Assembly (NCBI GenBank): GCA_944548615.1
Contig: OX155952.1
Coordinates: 32,813,096 to 32,877,095 of the forward strand
Direction of reading: 5' to 3'
Source of the DNA: Micropterix aruncella
Taxonomy: Eukaryota; Arthropoda; Insecta; Lepidoptera; Micropterigidae
DNA length: 64,000 nucleotides
Below, in pieces: positions 59,560 through 64,000 of the stretch (position 1 is its first letter; each line of letters starts with the position of its first letter). The notes under the pieces are model-generated. The model was not told where the DNA came from. It saw only the letters and a list, made by a program, of their open reading frames with translations, and made no database searches. A program made the position numbers and the translations under genes.

Positions 59560-60260
59560 TTGACGTGACAACGTCTTATAAATCGATGGAGCCTGCTGCA
59601 CGCACGAAAAAACATGACTCATGCGGCGTTACCTCGCTCTGAGGCGTTCCATTTATTATATTTATTATTCAATATAAATGCTGCTATCTACCGGTTGCGA
59701 CAAGAATTATTTACTAACCTCAGTCTAAAATAGTACGAATGAAAATCACTAGATTGATTTAAATTCTTGACATAATTTTATTGTATTCTTGATATACGGA
59801 ATGTTATTACTGAACGGACAATTTTCTTGTGGGTACAACGAAGTGCAACGAAGTAAGCAACTTTTATTTTAAAAAAAATAAAAAAGTATAAAAAGCTGTC
59901 ATTACGATGCGCTATCTAGCGGTTGGTAAAATGTCGCTGATATTGTTTATTTACGACGTATTACCTACCGCTAGATGGCGCAGCGTGCTCAAATGCTTCT
60001 CAAACCGTTATTTAACAGTTTGAGATTTCAAACTTTCAAATTTAAAAAAAACAATAAACTTTAAACCATAAACAATTATACAATTATACTGCTATACAAT
60101 AATACATTTACATGTTGTAGTCAAATTGGTGAGTATAAAAGCATATATTTTTGGGTGTTTGTAATAAACACTATCAGAATCTTAAATGAAACTGAATCAA
60201 ATGCAACCATTCCATCAGTATTTTCTTATTACGTTGTCACGTTCAACTATCGTCAGTAAA
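59560..60260 (-). repeat. 0.7-kb repeat, copy 2 (inverted relative to 5796-6497)
   Basis: Reverse-complement match to the first copy over its entire length with scattered substitutions and small indels. It starts TTGACGTGACAACGTCTTAT and ends CGTCAGTAAA. Sequence outside both copies does not match, so each is an independent insertion rather than part of a larger segmental duplication. Confidence 0.8.
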
Positions 60261-60310
60261 CCGACTTTACAGACAACCGATTTTTTTCTTGTTTATTAAA
60301 TCACCAAATC

Positions 60311-60400
60311 TAAGTCTTCTGCGCTTACCTCGCGGGAGACAGAACTATCAATAAACTTCCTGAGGTGACGGGTTCGCCCGTTGTAGTTGACAACTCTAGT
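60311..60400 (+). mobile_element. Unrecognised retroposon family, copy D (90-bp 3' fragment)
   Basis: TAAGTCTTCTGCGCTTACCT, CTTCCTGAGGTGACGGGTTC and CCGTTGTAGTTGACAACTCT match the last 90 bp of the family. This is the most 5'-truncated copy, keeping the shared 3' end. Confidence 0.8.
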
Positions 60401-60980
60401 TATCTGACTTACCATATTTCATACTGCCCCTTAACTATGAAAATTTATTAAATCATTTTTAGATCATCTTCCAAATACAAAAATGAAATGAATCCCTAAG
60501 GATGACATTATATTTTCTTGTGTACATTCCAGTATCTTCAACGTAAATAATTATTTCTCTATCGCCTGATTATTCTGTGATTTTTACTGTTCAAATATTG
60601 AAAAATTCTAACTTAAATGATCCAATACTATGTGGTTATATTTTGCTCGGTGTGGAATTTTAATAGCGCTGTCGGTACTCGCCATTTTCATTTAGATTGC
60701 CGTTTTATTCTCGTCTCTTCTTTTGTTTGCTGATCCGCGTTCATTTTGTTTACTCGACTAATGCCTTGGAGATTAAGGAAATTTGCTCCAGCACACTCAT
60801 TTCCTTTTGTTATTCAATAAATTTCATTCTTTGTTTTTGTTGCCTATCTGCTCTCTTATAGCGATGATAACTCGTCTCCGCGCCACAGGGATTTATTTAG
60901 ATAAGAAAATTTTAGCTGTCGCCACTCCATTCGTTTGTGTCAGGCTGTATTGTGTTAAGCGTATAATAATGGAGCTATGT
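60401..60980. other. Unassigned spacer
   Basis: Nothing recognised. Confidence 0.4.
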
Positions 60981-60981
60981 T

Positions 60982-61165
60982 TGACTACCTCGGTAGGTAT
61001 AACTCAGTGATTACCGAGTCGGACTTTCATTTGGGAAGTCCCGGGTACGGAATAATTCAAATAGTAGCCTTTGGAAAGTTTTGTATGCTCGGTGAAGGAA
61101 GAATAACGCAAGGACACCCATGCTCCTACTGTGATGTGTGTAGGTAGTATATAGATTCTTCAAAA
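60982..61165 (+). mobile_element. tRNA-derived SINE relic
   Basis: GGTAGGTATAACTCAGTGAT (A-box-like), then GGGAAGTCCCGGGTACGG (decayed B box), then a body with CTCGGTGAAGGAAGAATAAC and CTACTGTGATGTGTGTAGGT. The head/body order fits lepidopteran tRNA-derived SINEs of a different family from the one at 1843. Confidence 0.5.
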
Positions 61166-61279
61166 AGTTAAATGGCAGAATATAATCTCGCTTATAATCG
61201 CTTATATTAGTCTACGTCTTTGCTTCGTGATTATGTCTACATCTTTTGCATCAGCAATTATTCTCATTTGAAAGCGTGA

Positions 61280-62603
61280 AATTTCATAAATAATGCACAG
61301 GTTGGTATTACTGTGGATTGGATGATACAACAAAAATGAAAATTGTGTAATATGTAGTTGGGAGCTTGGGGAAGAAACGCGAGCTTTTTTTTCGCTGTGT
61401 ACTTTACCATAAAATTGGCGAGAGGTAGAAATGGACCCTGCAGGGGTCTCGGGTACTGTGACTGTGATAGACCAGACGTAGTACAACAAGATCGAAACTT
61501 TACGCGGCAAAAACCCGATACAGATCCACAGTGCGTAAAGTGTGTGCTGAGCTTACAGTAGACCGTACGACGTTCGACGGTGGGTTAATCATTTATGTGG
61601 GGGTCATATGAGCATAAACGATAGTCCAAGACCCGGAAGGCCAAAAACGTCAACAGATGAAAGAAGTGTGAAACTTGTGGCAGATGGTTTTGAAAAAGGT
61701 CGCCGTGCGACTTGTGATGAACTTTCTGTAGCCACGGTAATTTCCCCCATCATGAGTATTTCGTATACTAACAAATGATTTGAAGAAGAGAAAAAATTCT
61801 GCGAGATGTGGGTCCTATACTATTTGACTGCTGAATAGAAGCAGAAACGCCTGGATATTGCAATCTTGCTCAAACAACCACTCGACCATAAGGGTAAAGG
61901 ATTCGTTTGTCGAATTGTCTCTATTAATAAAACGTAGATTTAAAGACTTTGAACCGGAGTTGAAATCATAGTTTAATGAGTGGAGAGCTTCAGATTCTCC
62001 ACATCCAAAAAAAATCGACGTGTTCAATCACAGCTCAAGCAAATTATATTTTTTCTTAATGATCACCAAGGAATCTTCATGAGAAATACAGCCCCATGTG
62101 GAACAAGCGTTCCAACGGTGTGTTATCGTAGCCATGCAAAACCTGCTCAGAAAAAAATCACAAAACCCGACCTCAATTGCTCGAGGCTAGGCCGCACATT
62201 GTCCACGACAATGCTCGCCAGCATATCGCCAGTGTTGTAGCCCAAAAACTGAGCGAATGCGGATGGGAAGTGTTGCCGCATCTTCCCTCCAGTCCGGACA
62301 TGAGTCGACCAGACTTCGACTTGTTCCCGAAGTTGAACGAACCTATGCGTGGCCGTCGTTATCATTCTCTGGGAGAGATTTCTAATACTGTTACCCTAAC
62401 TATTCGACAGAAGAAGAGAAGTTGTATCCTCGATAGAATAATAGAGCTTCCGAGACGTAAGTATTCAGTCACAGAGAAGCATTCTTCATTCTACAGCTTA
62501 GTCTTCAATCAGCATTGACTGTACTGAAGGACTGTAAAAACATAATGTGAAAAAAAATAAACGTGTATGTAGTAAATATTAGTGTGCATTATTTATGAGA
62601 TGT
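61280..62603 (+). mobile_element. mariner element (DD34D), near full length, decayed
   Basis: TTTCATAAATAATGCACA at about 61282-61299 is inverted at about 62583-62600 (TGTGCATTATTTATGAGA). The ~1.3-kb spacing is the normal size of an intact mariner. The transposase between them is on the plus strand. No exact TA duplication could be fixed because the outer bases have decayed. Confidence 0.75.
61455..62518 (+). pseudogene. mariner transposase pseudogene (DD34D)
   Basis: N-terminal HTH fragments (KNPIQIHSALKCVL-like region near 61510) are followed by PRPGRPKTSTDERSVKLVAD (about 61630-61690) and the DFEPELKS..NEWRASDSPHPKK area (about 61935-62010). Then comes an open stretch from 62177 with VHDNARQHIASVVAQKL and PHLPSSPDMSRPDFDLFPKL. 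There are 34 residues between the Asp of HDNA and the Asp of RPDFDLF, so DD34D. Many frameshifts and stops in the first 700 bp; the last 110 codons are intact. Confidence 0.88.
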
Positions 62604-62894
62604 CCTCTAGAAAAGTGAGAAGACACCAGTCCCGTTTGAAACTAAATTTGGGCTGATGATATAATATGTCGTCCTCGAAAGCACTTTTGCTAAATCTGAC
62701 CAGCAGTAAGGCTTCAAAATTGGTAACAGGCACATTAAACCAGGATTTTTATAAACACCCTAGAAAAGGAAATCTAGCTACTCCATAATTTAGAGACATT
62801 AGTAGACGAAATATTTTTACTCTGCCAAGTTTCAGTAAATTTGTTGCATTAGTTTAGAATCCAGGGTTGGGAGTCGTTTCTGCGACTATTTATT
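62604..62894. other. Unassigned spacer
   Basis: Nothing recognised. Confidence 0.4.
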
Positions 62895-63456
62895 TTTACT
62901 TTCCTGACGACCTATCGGAAAGGAAAGTATTGTGATCGCGCTAAAAAAAAATTTTGAGATGAAGATGGGAATATGTATTTTGAGACTCCCTGAGACGATT
63001 GAGACTATTTCCAGACCGATCTCTGTCTGTCTGTATGTCTGTATGTCTGTATGTCTGTATGTCTGTATGTATGTATTCTTCCACGATAGCGCCCAGACGC
63101 TTAATCGGATTGAGCTGAAATTTGGTATATAAGCTTCTGTTAACCGTCGGAGGAACCCATTAATTTTTGGAGTCCCTACGCCCTACGGTTGTGGTACCTC
63201 CCATACAAATTTGGGGTTCCCGGCGAAAAAATTGTTTCCGCGATAGCGCCCAGACGCTTAATCTGTCTAAGTTAAAATTTGGCATAGAAGCTTCTGTTAA
63301 CCATCGGAAGAACCTATTAGTTTTTGGGGTACTTACGACCAACGTTTGGGGTACCTGCCATACAAATTTGGGGTACTAGAGTAAAAAATGTCGCTGTTTT
63401 TTCGCACCTCCCCGGATACTAGTCAGGAAAGTCTTGGGGTGACACAACCGATTTTT
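62895..63456 (+). repeat. Dispersed GGAAAGTATTGTGA repeat, copy 6 (most complete)
   Basis: Begins ACTTTCCTGACGACCTATCG and ends CTAGTCAGGAAAGTCTTGGGGTG, so ACTTTCCTGAC/GTCAGGAAAGT forms possible terminal inverted repeats. A (TGTATGTC)n run lies at 63023-63075. The core block GCGATAGCGCCCAGACGCTTAAT occurs twice (about 63083 and 63240), an internal duplication of ~160 bp. Non-coding. Confidence 0.75.
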
Positions 63457-64000
63457 TAATTAAATCAGAGCTCCGCCTCTTTCCGTTAGCGAGATTATTC
63501 AGCGGTACGACAATAGACGTCTTAAAGAATTAACCAGCATTTTATCCTGGAAAAAATAAAGCCTCTCTCGCGTTATTATTTAAACTACAGCCTTTTAACT
63601 GTGAAAGGCCTGAAATGGCAATCTCTTTACCGTTTTCAGGACGACAAAGAAGCGGGCCGGAGCGACGAAGGAAATACAGATAGAAATTGTAAAAGTTTTC
63701 AGTTATCTCAGCGAGCCAACGCGACATCTCCTTTGTTGGCTACGCGACGGGGAGAGAATCACGGTTAAAAAACGCCCACTGCCTCACCCCCCCGCGGGCA
63801 TCTTTCTTAGTTCGGCCTCGTAACTTCTCCTACTATTGTTTGGGCGCAATGCAAATGCGGATTCTCGCAGAGCCACTTTCAAACCAACTTTGTTTGCTTA
63901 ATCCGTCGATGGGATTGTCGACGAGTTACTATCTCTATCCTTTGTATTTTATAGAGTCACTAGCTGGCTTCTTAGCAGCTTTTTGGCTACATGACCTATA
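63457..64000. other. GC-richer unique-looking end of window
   Basis: Even base composition, an ATGCAAAT octamer near 63850 and short palindromes (GTCGATGGGATTGTCGAC), but no ORF or RNA recognised. Candidate conserved non-coding DNA. Confidence 0.25.

Overview
The window is 64 kb of AT-rich eukaryotic DNA that I read as an insect genome, most probably a moth or butterfly. The reasons are the mix of elements: a piggyBac with CCCTAGAAAGATA ends, Helitrons with 3' ends of the ACCGCGGGGCGCAG-CTAG type, RTE and Jockey/CR1-like LINEs with very short 3' ends, a DD41D mariner, and many small foldback MITEs. The species call is inference. No complete host gene is visible. Recognisable coding sequence is almost all decayed transposon ORFs, and what remains is intron or intergenic DNA. 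Two unrecognised open frames, on the minus strand near 17.3-17.6 kb and 13.0-13.2 kb, are the only weak host-exon candidates, with one possible short exon near 25.07 kb.

Layout. 0.7-5.1 kb: LINE tails, an RTE tail with a SINE inside it, hAT-like and piggyBac-like MITEs, and foldback DNA. 5.8-6.5 kb: a 0.7-kb repeat whose inverted partner lies at 59.6-60.3 kb. 8.1-8.5 kb: a foldback MITE. 8.96-12.95 kb: a three-level nest (RTE LINE, then hAT, then a 3'-anchored retroposon), each level with its own target-site duplication. 14.6-16.3 kb: a huge (TA)n array with a 200-N gap and a Helitron 3' end. 17.6-19.0 kb: two copies of the retroposon, one inserted inside the other. 20.2-23.5 kb: a foldback element, then a degenerate Helitron carrying a PIF/Harbinger-like and a piggyBac-like MITE. 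24-27 kb: a DD41D mariner, a palindromic MITE and a Tc1-like relic. 27.7-41 kb: dispersed repeats, a LINE, microsatellites and MITEs. 41.2-43.5 kb: a mariner relic followed by a long-inverted-repeat structure. 45.9-47.9 kb: a LINE tail split by an internally deleted piggyBac. 49.9-57.8 kb: LINE remnants, a non-autonomous Helitron and an RNase H LINE tail. 59.6-63.5 kb: the inverted 0.7-kb repeat, a SINE relic, a near-full-length DD34D mariner relic and a dispersed repeat.

Nothing works as a pathway. What the sequence records is the order of insertions, fixed by nesting and target duplications. The most useful lead is a ~0.7-kb GC-rich retroposon family that I do not recognise. It has at least five copies here, a shared 3' end, variable 5' truncation and 13-16 bp target duplications, but no poly(A) and no RT.
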